A stretch of 64,000 nucleotides of DNA from positions 221,413 through 285,412 of the forward strand of contig CAJUGO010000002.1 of assembly GCA_910585865.1 (NCBI GenBank), read 5' to 3'. Origin of the DNA: an uncultured Ruminococcus sp. (lineage in GTDB: Bacteria; Bacillota; Clostridia; Oscillospirales; Acutalibacteraceae). The notes below the pieces were generated by a model. That model had not been told where the DNA came from, made no database searches, and saw only the letters and a program-made list of their open reading frames with translations. Positions 55,958 to 63,258 of this stretch are shown in pieces (positions within the stretch are counted from its first letter, which is position 1; each line of letters opens with the position of its first letter). Both the position numbers and the translations under genes were made by a program.

Positions 55958-57826
55958 ATGCATATTAAGGATATTTTAAACGAATTTGAAACTGACTGGG
56001 CAGCCATGCCATTTGTTGAAAAAGAAAAGCTTTCAATGCTTCGTAACAAAAACATTGTAATTTACGGACATGAACTTGCCCGCTGCCTTTGCTATGCTCT
56101 TTTGTACCAAAACGAAACTAAAAATTTGAATATAAAGATTACTCTTACAGGCAAATCAAGAATATGTCTGAAAGATTATCATTCTGAACTTTTGATAAGA
56201 GATGATTTTGAATTTATAGATTTTAATTCTATATCCGAATTGTCAAATATTGATTATGTCATATATACAGGTATCTGCGGAGAAATACAATATGAAAATG
56301 CACAAGTATTTTCTGATGAAATTGCCGCTATTAAAGCAGTTTCAAGTGTTTCATCTGCACAAAATGCTAAAACAATTGTTTTAAATGACAGCAGAGTCTA
56401 CGGCTTAGGCATTGCTCACCGAGCATACTCTGAAAATGAGTATGCCAAGCTTGACATTAATTCCCCCGAAAGCTTTTCTGCCCAGTTTATGCGGACAGCC
56501 GAAACTATGTGGAAGTGCCTTCAAAAAGAAAATACTTTTGATTTGACTATCCTCAGAACGGGAATTTTACTTGGGCCATCAACCAAATTTACATGCTGTC
56601 TTGACAATGCTTTTGAAAGTATTGCGAAAAAAAAGGATACTTTAATAAACGGCTCAGATAAAAAATATTCATTTGTATACATAAGTGATGTTTTCAGAGC
56701 TATTGTGTATTCAATAACCGATCTTAAAAGCAATACAGTATACAATGTTGAAGGAATAAATTCAACCGTCTCAATGACAATGCTCGGCACAATATTGCAT
56801 GATATTTATTGTGAACGCTGCAATATAAAAATTGACGGCACAAAGGAACTTTCCGCCTGCGCAATAAATGCAAATAAAATTTCAGAAAACGGCTGCCATC
56901 CTCAAATAGATCTTGAAACTGCATTGAAAATATGTGTAATGAGTAAAATGAACACTGAAAAGGGCATGCGTCTTCCCCACTCCCATGAAGGCAGGTTAAG
57001 CTCAATCCAGCAGCTAATGCTTGCATTTCTGCTTGAAATGGACAGAATCTGCAAAAAACATAATATAAAATATTTCCTCGGCGGCGGAACCCTGCTTGGT
57101 GCAATAAGACATAAAGGCTTTATTCCGTGGGACGATGATGCAGACGTAATGATGTTAAGAGAAGATTATGATAAATTCTGCAAAATTGCTGCAAAAGAAT
57201 TGCCTCCGTCAATTACCTTCCAGACATATGAGAACGACAAACATTGTTTTTACGATTTTGCAAAATTCAGATTAAACGGAACAATTTTTGCAACAGGTTT
57301 TGCTAAAGAACACAAGCAAATGCATAACGGCGTTGCATTTGATATTTTCTGTCATGACAAAACAGCTAATTCAAGATTAGGTCAGAAGCTTCACCTTGCA
57401 ATGACTCTTTTTACAAGAGCATTGGTATTTAATAAATGGAATAATCGCAAAGCGGAAAACGGAAATAAAATACAATCTGTATTAACAAACTTTTTTAAAT
57501 GGGTTTTTCCATTAAAATTCAGTCTCTGGCTTGAAACAAAAACTTTAAAATTTTTTAAAAACAAAAAAAATGCCAGATATCTGTATGACGGTATGGGACG
57601 CAATATTTACAACGGCTGTTTCCCCATTGAATATCTTGACGAAGCAATATATGTCGACTTTGATGGATACAAGCTGCCGGTACCAAAAGAGTATGACAAA
57701 TATCTTCGTTTTCTTTATGGTGATTATATGGAGCTTGCACCTCTCAGCACCAGAATGGGATGCCATGCAATTGAGCTTTGTGACATAGGAAAATATGATG
57801 GATTTAAACTTTACAATAACAAATAA
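55958..57826 (+). CDS. Fusion of a catalytically degenerate SDR domain with a LicD phosphotransferase
   Basis: 622 residues. N-terminal part (1 to about 325) parallels the upstream SDR (NKNIVIYGHELARCL for NKTVFISGGSGFIAF; RTGILLGP for RPAYIYGP). The Gly motif is changed, and at the YxxxK position the aligned residues are Ser and Met (FSAQFMRTAET against CYAQGKRAAET). The C-terminal part (about 330-622) is LicD: YFLGGGTLLGAIRHKG, FIPWDDDADVMM, FDIFCHD. LicD proteins move phosphocholine or polyol phosphate from CDP donors to glycans. The dead SDR may act as scaffold or regulator. The last gene of the operon. Confidence 0.85.
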   Translation: MHIKDILNEFETDWAAMPFVEKEKLSMLRNKNIVIYGHELARCLCYALLYQNETKNLNIKITLTGKSRICLKDYHSELLIRDDFEFIDFNSISELSNIDYVIYTGICGEIQYENAQVFSDEIAAIKAVSSVSSAQNAKTIVLNDSRVYGLGIAHRAYSENEYAKLDINSPESFSAQFMRTAETMWKCLQKENTFDLTILRTGILLGPSTKFTCCLDNAFESIAKKKDTLINGSDKKYSFVYISDVFRAIVYSITDLKSNTVYNVEGINSTVSMTMLGTILHDIYCERCNIKIDGTKELSACAINANKISENGCHPQIDLETALKICVMSKMNTEKGMRLPHSHEGRLSSIQQLMLAFLLEMDRICKKHNIKYFLGGGTLLGAIRHKGFIPWDDDADVMMLREDYDKFCKIAAKELPPSITFQTYENDKHCFYDFAKFRLNGTIFATGFAKEHKQMHNGVAFDIFCHDKTANSRLGQKLHLAMTLFTRALVFNKWNNRKAENGNKIQSVLTNFFKWVFPLKFSLWLETKTLKFFKNKKNARYLYDGMGRNIYNGCFPIEYLDEAIYVDFDGYKLPVPKEYDKYLRFLYGDYMELAPLSTRMGCHAIELCDIGKYDGFKLYNNK

Positions 57827-58154
57827 TTATAGTAACATAATGAATAAATTTATGGTTTTCCGGAAAATCGGTTATTAATACCTGCATAAACAACATAGCT
57901 TGTGTTACAGTATTCATAGCGAATAAATTACCCTATGTGCTGCATTTATTTTCACAACTTAAATGTACCACAGCGGTTTTCTATTCGCTATTCTTTTTTA
58001 CTCCTGTGATATTTTTGTGAGAAGCAGTATTCATAGTATTGTGGTATTGTGTGTAAACTGCTTGCTGTTTTCCTCAATTCCATGATTGACTTGCCTTTTG
58101 TAACACATCTATTGTAATCCTACAACACATTTTCTAACATTCACTAAATAGCAA
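57827..58154. other. Intergenic, no gene seen
   Basis: A+T-rich. An AGCGAATA/TATTCGCT complementarity (57918 and 57986) is the only notable structure and may be a weak terminator for the glycan operon. Confidence 0.45.
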
Positions 58155-58183
58155 TTGACAACCAGTCTTTTTTCTGCTATAAT
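58155..58183 (+). promoter_or_regulatory. Promoter of the tRNA-Leu transcript
   Basis: TTGACA (58155-58160), 17 bases, TATAAT (58178-58183): a consensus promoter. Confidence 0.85.
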
Positions 58184-58200
58184 AATATAGCAATTTTTAA

Positions 58201-58319
58201 AGAGTGACCTTTCTTATCTGCCTTTTTATTATATATATGCAGATTAAACTTAATAGTAAGTTTTAACTGAAATTAAGCTCCTCCCAGGTTCACTCTCTAC
58301 CGTGTAAAAATCCAGAGAG
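58201..58319 (+). ncRNA. Structured leader RNA preceding tRNA-Leu (unassigned)
   Basis: AGAGTGACCT (58201-58210) pairs with AGGTTCACTCT (58286-58296). Inside are two perfect hairpins: ATCTGC (58216) with GCAGAT (58239), and AAACTTA (58246) with TAAGTTT (58257). The closing strand can instead pair downstream (CTCTCT 58293 with AGAGAG 58314). No ORF. It is transcribed from a consensus promoter and runs directly into tRNA-Leu. Confidence 0.45.
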
Positions 58320-58332
58320 AAAAACTTAATAT

Positions 58333-58419
58333 GCAGGTATGGCGGAATTGGCAGACGCGCATGGTTCAGGTCCATGTGAAAGCAATTTCATGCAGGTTCA
58401 AGTCCTGTTACCTGCACCA
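58333..58419 (+). tRNA. tRNA-Leu (anticodon CAG)
   Basis: Acceptor GCAGGTA pairs with TACCTGC; CCA is encoded at 58417-58419. The anticodon loop GGTTCAGGTCC gives CAG. Long variable arm of class II. TTCAAGTC in the T arm. Confidence 0.95.
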
Positions 58420-58420
58420 T

Positions 58421-58466
58421 AAGACAACCGATTTTGATACAAAGTTGGTTGTCTTTCTTTTTACCT
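58421..58466 (+). terminator. tRNA-Leu terminator
   Basis: AAGACAACC pairs with GGTTGTCTT, followed by TCTTTTTACC. A second hairpin, AAAAGACCGC with GCGGTCTTTT (58513-58548), lies downstream. Confidence 0.8.
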
Positions 58467-58763
58467 GAAAACACCTTATTTCAAGGGCTTTTTTCATTCT
58501 GTGGGAAAATAAAAAAGACCGCTGTGAGTTTTTTCACGGCGGTCTTTTGGCTTTTTGGGGCGGTTTTGCCCCGCATCAAATTTTAAATCGTGTGATTTAT
58601 GGGGGGTCGTGTGATTATTGGGATATTGAGTGATTGTTGATTTGCAGGAATTATCAATGAATTGAATATATTCCCTGCCACACGGAAGTTAGGAATGGTT
58701 GAAAATTTGATAATTTCGCGTTATAATTAAAGCAACAAACCGGAATTTGGAGATTGACAATAT

Positions 58764-59300
58764 ATGCGATTAAGAAATCAAAAAGTGAAACTTAAAGATG
58801 CAGATGTGAAGAATATCTATTTCGATTCTTTTCCTAAAAATGAGCGAATGCCTTTTCTAATGATGGTGGCAATGTCTAAATTGTGGAACACGGAGTTTTT
58901 AGGGTTTTATGATGGCAACACATTGTGTGGCTTTGTATATTTGGCACACAACAGCAAAATTGTGTTTGTCATGTTTTTAGCCGTAGATAAAACACTTCGC
59001 TCAAAAGGCTATGGAAGCGCTATATTACAGGATATACAAAACAAGTATCCTGAAAAAAAGATTATCATTTCAATTGAACCTTGCGATAACGATGCCCCTG
59101 ACACAGAACTAAGAACAAGGCGAAAAGATTTTTATATGCGAAACAAATACAAAGAAACAGGATATATGATGAAATTGAACGGTATTATTCAAGAGATAAT
59201 CATCAGTAACGGCGAATTTGACAAAAAACAATTCCTAACTTTCTTTGCAGTGTATAGCAATGGCACTATGTGGCCAAGGATATGGAAACAAACCAAATAA
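58764..59300 (+). CDS. GNAT-family N-acetyltransferase
   Basis: 178 residues. The acetyl-CoA loop is KTLRSKGYGSAILQDIQNKY, preceded by VFVMFLAVD; the later RKDFYMRNKYKETGYMM is the second half of the fold. The start follows TTTGGAG. Substrate unknown. It is monocistronic, ending before a hairpin AAAATACAGAG with CTCTGTATTTTT (59397-59433). Codon use is similar to the neighbours. Confidence 0.82.
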   Translation: MRLRNQKVKLKDADVKNIYFDSFPKNERMPFLMMVAMSKLWNTEFLGFYDGNTLCGFVYLAHNSKIVFVMFLAVDKTLRSKGYGSAILQDIQNKYPEKKIIISIEPCDNDAPDTELRTRRKDFYMRNKYKETGYMMKLNGIIQEIIISNGEFDKKQFLTFFAVYSNGTMWPRIWKQTK

Positions 59301-59709
59301 GAGTAAAATTACAATTTATCGAATTAAACAGCAGAATCACATTTGCGTCTTTTTTACCGAGTGCATCTTTATATCAATTTCAGTGGTCTTTGCCATAAAA
59401 TACAGAGTAATCCTTGGACTGCTCTGTATTTTTTATTTGGCATAATGCACCACAAAGAAAAACTGATGCTTATTACGTTAAAAACAAATTTTATAAACTT
59501 AAAACCTATAAAGATATTCATATCCTAATAGATAAATACATCTATTTTTACAGCAATCAAAGAAATTAACTCAAAACAAAACTGACATCACCGGGAAAGC
59601 GATGTCAGTATGTTGTCTAAAACCTAATATTTCTACCGCAAGGACTTTTTTTGCTGTTCGACAATTTAGCGCAATCTAAGTTGTGTCAAACTTTTATATA
59701 TTATTTATT
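59301..59709. other. Intergenic with two hairpins
   Basis: Holds the GNAT terminator (59397-59433) and a second stem ACTGACATC (59580) with GATGTCAGT (59602) near the convergent gene's end. No coding frame supported. Confidence 0.55.
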
Positions 59710-60579
59710 TCAGTTATTACGAACAAACTTTGAGGCTCCTATGTACAATTCGTTACCGTCCAGATACCATGTACTTGAAGATCTTTCTTCAGACCATTTG
59801 AATTTTTGAGAAGTATTATTATCTATTTGCATAAATGAAATTGATATGTCGAGCGACAGCGTCTTATCATCACTGATCGTATACTCCATATCAATAAAAT
59901 TCATCAAACTACTGTAATCAAATCCCTCAAATTCTGAATTTCCTGCATACCCGGAGATAATTGTACTGAGAAAATCACCCATCTCGGGAATTTCAAATGT
60001 ACCGTCAGATTTAAATTCAAAATTCACATCAATATTTGAATCTTCTGCCTTCCATGTCCCTAAAATATTATTTGAAAGCGAAGCCGAACTTAAAATATTT
60101 ATTGCAAATATAACTGCAACTGTTATTACGGCAACCACTGCTGCACTGCAAAGTGTAATAATCAACGGAACTTTCTTTGACTTCTTTTGCGGCTGCATTT
60201 GATTAAAGTCATTATAATTATTAAATTCCGAATTATATCCGTTACTATAAGCCATAGGCTGACCGTTATTATAACCAGCATTCTGATAAGCATGTGGTGG
60301 TATATCCTGTACAGAATTTTGACACTGTTGCGTCCCACAGCTATTTATTGGCTGATTAACAGGCTGCTCTACAGACTCAGTATTCTGAGCTACATTTTGT
60401 TGTGTATTGCAGTTACCTGCATGTAAATTCACAAACGACTGTGTTGTATCGTCATTCTGTTGTAGAGTCTGCTGAATATCCGGCTGTCCGCTTCCGTGTC
60501 CAAAATTAATGGGACTGCCGCATTCTGAGCAAAATTTCTCTTCAGGCAAAGCCTGCTTTCCGCATTTCTCACAAAACAT
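59710..60579 (-). CDS. Zinc-ribbon membrane protein, unknown
   Basis: 289 residues. N-terminal zinc ribbon (MFCEKCGKQALPEEKFCSECGSPI), a Gln/Asn-rich low-complexity segment (about residues 30-130), one transmembrane helix (VPLIITLCSAAVVAVITVAVI) and an extracytoplasmic lipocalin-like domain (NILGTWKAEDSNIDVNFEF, FKSDGTFEI, WYLDGNELYIG). This layout is frequent in gut Firmicutes, with unknown function. AGGAG precedes the ATG. Confidence 0.82.
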   Translation of the reverse strand: MFCEKCGKQALPEEKFCSECGSPINFGHGSGQPDIQQTLQQNDDTTQSFVNLHAGNCNTQQNVAQNTESVEQPVNQPINSCGTQQCQNSVQDIPPHAYQNAGYNNGQPMAYSNGYNSEFNNYNDFNQMQPQKKSKKVPLIITLCSAAVVAVITVAVIFAINILSSASLSNNILGTWKAEDSNIDVNFEFKSDGTFEIPEMGDFLSTIISGYAGNSEFEGFDYSSLMNFIDMEYTISDDKTLSLDISISFMQIDNNTSQKFKWSEERSSSTWYLDGNELYIGASKFVRNN

Positions 60580-60912
60580 AATTTTCTCCTAATTAATAAA
60601 TTATTGTAAATTTTGCACAAAATATTACCTTGCAATTATACTTGAGATAAATTACCTGTGCTTCATTAAATAATATGAAATTATGATTATCTCTCATTAC
60701 GAATTTATATTTATCGACAAAATAATACATTTTCATATTAATTTAATTGTACGCATTAAACCCCTTAATGTCAATATTTATTTTTTAAAAATTACTTGCT
60801 TCAAAACTTTAAAAATTAACAACCCGTTACATTCAGTATGATCAAACAGCTCTATATTAAAAAAGCACAACTATCTGACCATTTCCGTGAAATTTACTGT
60901 AAAGCAAAAAAG
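60580..60912. other. Intergenic, no gene seen
   Basis: A+T-rich; no open frame, tRNA or clear promoter found. Confidence 0.5.
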
Positions 60913-60913
60913 A

Positions 60914-60939
60914 AAGACTAAGTCTTAAGACTTAGCCTT
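60914..60939 (-). terminator. Terminator of the secreted-protein gene
   Basis: AAGGCTAAGTC pairs with GACTTAGTCTT on the minus strand, with CTTTTTTG following. Confidence 0.75.
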
Positions 60940-60981
60940 TCTGCATAATTGCTATTACAGCTTATAAAGGTTTATATGTTA

Positions 60982-61440
60982 TTATCTTACCAGTTTATAA
61001 CCCGGACCTTCTGTTGTGCTGTTATACGAGGTATTTGTTGCCATATAGTGTTTTCCGTTATAATCATAGTATAATTTTATACCATAATAATATAAAGAGT
61101 ATTTTGGTGCTCCAAACAAACTGCAATCGAATGTATACATGTAACAATCAGATGTCGAATCACTGTATTGATATTCAATTTTATCTGCCCAATAAGCAGT
61201 AAGCTCAGATAATTTTGTACTTGTATTAGAATACGCAGATTTCACGGTTATTGCTTCAAGAGGAGTTCCAATTGGTATTTTTATCAAAAATATATACTTA
61301 GAACCATCAATATAATAATTTGAGCAGTCCACATAATCATGATTTTCTACATAAGTGACTGCAAATGCCGGTACTGCCGACATTATAATCATTGCAATAC
61401 ACATAGCCGCAGCAAAAATTCTTTTTGTAACTTTTTTCAT
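60982..61440 (-). CDS. Small secreted protein, unknown
   Basis: 152 residues. A clear signal peptide (MKKVTKRIFAAAMCIAMIIM ending AVPAFA). The mature part of about 125 residues is Tyr- and Ser-rich with likely beta strands (KYIFLIKIPIGTPLEAITV; YSLYYYGIKLYYDYN). No family recognised. GAGG precedes the ATG. Monocistronic. Confidence 0.72.
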   Translation of the reverse strand: MKKVTKRIFAAAMCIAMIIMSAVPAFAVTYVENHDYVDCSNYYIDGSKYIFLIKIPIGTPLEAITVKSAYSNTSTKLSELTAYWADKIEYQYSDSTSDCYMYTFDCSLFGAPKYSLYYYGIKLYYDYNGKHYMATNTSYNSTTEGPGYKLVR

Positions 61441-61607
61441 AATATTTACCTCTTTTTTTAAAAAATAAGTGAATTTATTTCACTGTATTTATAATACACT
61501 GATTTATTGTAATTGTAAATTGTTTATTTCTACAAATTTCATTAATCAATTTATATATACTATACAAATATTCTACAATAAATAAAGTGTTATGTAAATA
61601 ATAAACA

Positions 61608-61870
61608 TTATTCCATAGTTTTAAAATTGTATACAGATTTATTTGTTTTAACATTATCTGCTGTAGAGAAAATAATTGAAACTATTTCGTCTTTGTTCTT
61701 ATATTCCATAAGCGATTCGTCAAGCGTGCTTTCCGTTACGCTGGCAGAATATATTCCCTGAAACTGCTTTTGAAATTCATCAAGTTAAGGTTTTTAAAAT
61801 CAGTTGTTTGGCTCATAAATCTATCTGCTTCGTGGAGAGCAGAACAGTTCAAGTTAATTATTTATTTTTT
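61608..61870 (-). pseudogene. Decayed gene fragment, unknown
   Basis: On the minus strand one frame reads LDEFQKQFQGIYSASVTEST to a stop at 61608 (ending NFKTME), and a shifted frame upstream reads SALHEADRFMSQTTDFKNL. Joined, they look like the C-terminal end of a lost protein. No start remains. Confidence 0.4.
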
Positions 61871-62031
61871 GTAAATACCACATATTGACGCTGAGCCATA
61901 AAATATTATGTGTGTAATAGAGAGTGTAGTAATGTGTGTAATAGAAAAGAATTATTGAATACAAACGGATATTTTAAACAAAAAAATAAAACCCGCATAA
62001 ACACCGAAAAAATCAGTATCTATGCGGATTT

Positions 62032-62121
62032 TGGCGGAGGACAAGGGATTTGAACCCTCGCGCCGCGTTAGCGACCTACTCCCTTAGCAGGGGAGCCTCT
62101 TCACCACTTGAGTAATCCTCC
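62032..62121 (-). tRNA. tRNA-Ser (anticodon GCU)
   Basis: On the minus strand GGAGGATTACTCAAGTGG opens the gene; the anticodon loop CCTGCTAAG gives GCT; a long variable arm; acceptor closes with TCCTCC-G-CCA (CCA encoded). Confidence 0.95.
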
Positions 62122-62156
62122 GTATGGTAAAGTTATTAAAATTATATAAAATAAAA

Positions 62157-62245
62157 TGGCGGAGAGGAAGGGATTCGAACCCTTGGTCCCTCGCGGGATC
62201 ACTAGTTTTCAAGACTAGCTCCTTAAACCACTCGGACACCTCTCC
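62157..62245 (-). tRNA. tRNA-Ser (anticodon UGA)
   Basis: Minus strand GGAGAGGTGTCCGAGTGG; the anticodon loop GTCTTGAAAAC gives TGA; a long variable arm; CCA encoded at 62157-62159. It lies 35 bases from the other tRNA-Ser. Confidence 0.95.
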
Positions 62246-62376
62246 GTGTATTTATTACCGTTTCAGCAAGAATTATTCTATCATATGTGTTGTATTTTGT
62301 CAATACATAATTTTAAAAAATTATAAATTTGTTTTCTTGACAAACACAATTATATAATATAAAATATAGTTGATAT

Positions 62377-62480
62377 GTGCCAATAGCTCAGCAGGATAGA
62401 GCGTTCGCCTCCTAAGAAAGTGTTCCAACGCTCGCCTTGGGAGGGCAAGGAAAATGTTGCGAGTTCCACAATTTCATAGT
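62377..62480 (+). pseudogene. Degenerate or chimeric tRNA (tRNA-Arg-like 5' half)
   Basis: GTGCCAATAGCTCAGCAGG and ATAGAGCGTTCGCCTCCTAA form an acceptor strand, D arm and CCT anticodon. The 3' half is wrong: after an insert containing CTCGCCTTGGGAGGGCAAG (resembling a second anticodon arm, GGG), only GCGAGTTCCAC recalls a T arm, and no matching acceptor strand follows. Confidence 0.6.
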
Positions 62481-62490
62481 TTTTATAAAT

Positions 62491-62567
62491 GTTTCCGTAG
62501 CTCAGTTGGATAGAGCGACCGCCTCCTAAGCGGTAGGTCGGGTGTTCGAGTCACCTCGGGAACGCCA
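62491..62567 (+). tRNA. tRNA-Arg (anticodon CCU)
   Basis: GTTTCCG acceptor pairs with CGGGAAC (one G-T); D arm AGCTCAGTTGGATAGAGC; anticodon loop GCCTCCTAAGC; T arm GGTGTTCGAGTCACC; CCA encoded. A hairpin CGCCGAAA/TTTCGGCG follows at 62575. Its 3' end is the probable attachment site of the element that follows. Confidence 0.95.
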
Positions 62568-62650
62568 AAAACCCCGCCGAAAGCCCTGTAAAATCAAGGT
62601 TTTCGGCGTTTCTTATTTTCCGAGAGAAATCGGACAGGTAGCAAAGTGCG

Positions 62651-62828
62651 ATTAGCAAAAGCCCATCTTGCTAATCAGACACACCAGAGAAAAATCGAAC
62701 TTGGATTTTTCGTTCATCGGTTATCCTGCTTCGGCTTGCTAATGATTAGCAGGATTTTTGCCGAGTTTGCTAATCAAAATGCCTTTCCTGCTAATTTCCC
62801 GAAAAAAGCTGCTAAAAATCGTGCTAAT
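62651..62828. repeat. Cluster of seven TGCTAAT repeats in both orientations
   Basis: TGCTAAT or its complement ATTAGCA at about 62651, 62669, 62737, 62745, 62768, 62789 and 62822, plus a partial copy near 62810. One pair forms TTGCTAATGATTAGCA (62736-62751). Candidates: integrase arm-type or excisionase sites, a repressor operator array, or a replication origin. Confidence 0.7.
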
Positions 62829-62951
62829 TTGAAAGGCGATAGTTCCAAGTTCAACAGCTTATTTTATAGGTTTACCTGCTACCAGATACGGCACATTTGA
62901 GTATCCCATCGCTTCTATATATAATGGAAGCAGGAAAGGACGGTGAGCCGC

Positions 62952-63131
62952 ATGAGAGAAAAGAAAACTCACATATATGTGGATAGCCAAGAAAGAACAT
63001 TGCTTTTACATAGCCTTGTGGAGCTGAAAAATCAGCTCCTACGGCAAGGCAAATATGGGGACTGCGTTGACGAAATTATTTTCAAGGTAGCCAATGCCCC
63101 CATCAAGAAAGTAAAAATTGAATATGTCTAA
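62952..63131 (+). CDS. Small mobile-element protein, unknown
   Basis: 59 residues from ATG 62952 (GGTGA before; GTG 62943 is the alternative). Sequence MREKKTHIYVDSQERTLLLH, then a Lys/Ile-rich C-terminus. The THIYVDSQE start and a helix of about 20 residues suggest a small DNA- or protein-binding factor. Such short genes stand next to parA in clostridial conjugative elements as I recall; function unknown. Confidence 0.72.
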   Translation: MREKKTHIYVDSQERTLLLHSLVELKNQLLRQGKYGDCVDEIIFKVANAPIKKVKIEYV

Positions 63132-63258
63132 GGCATATCGAAATTGAGCCGCTTATTCTTAACCCCATTAAGAGTAAGCGGCTTTTTTGCGTTCTCTGGT
63201 ACAGTTACATAGCCGCCTTGACAAAGCGGCTAAATCTATGCGAAAGGAGGACGCACCC

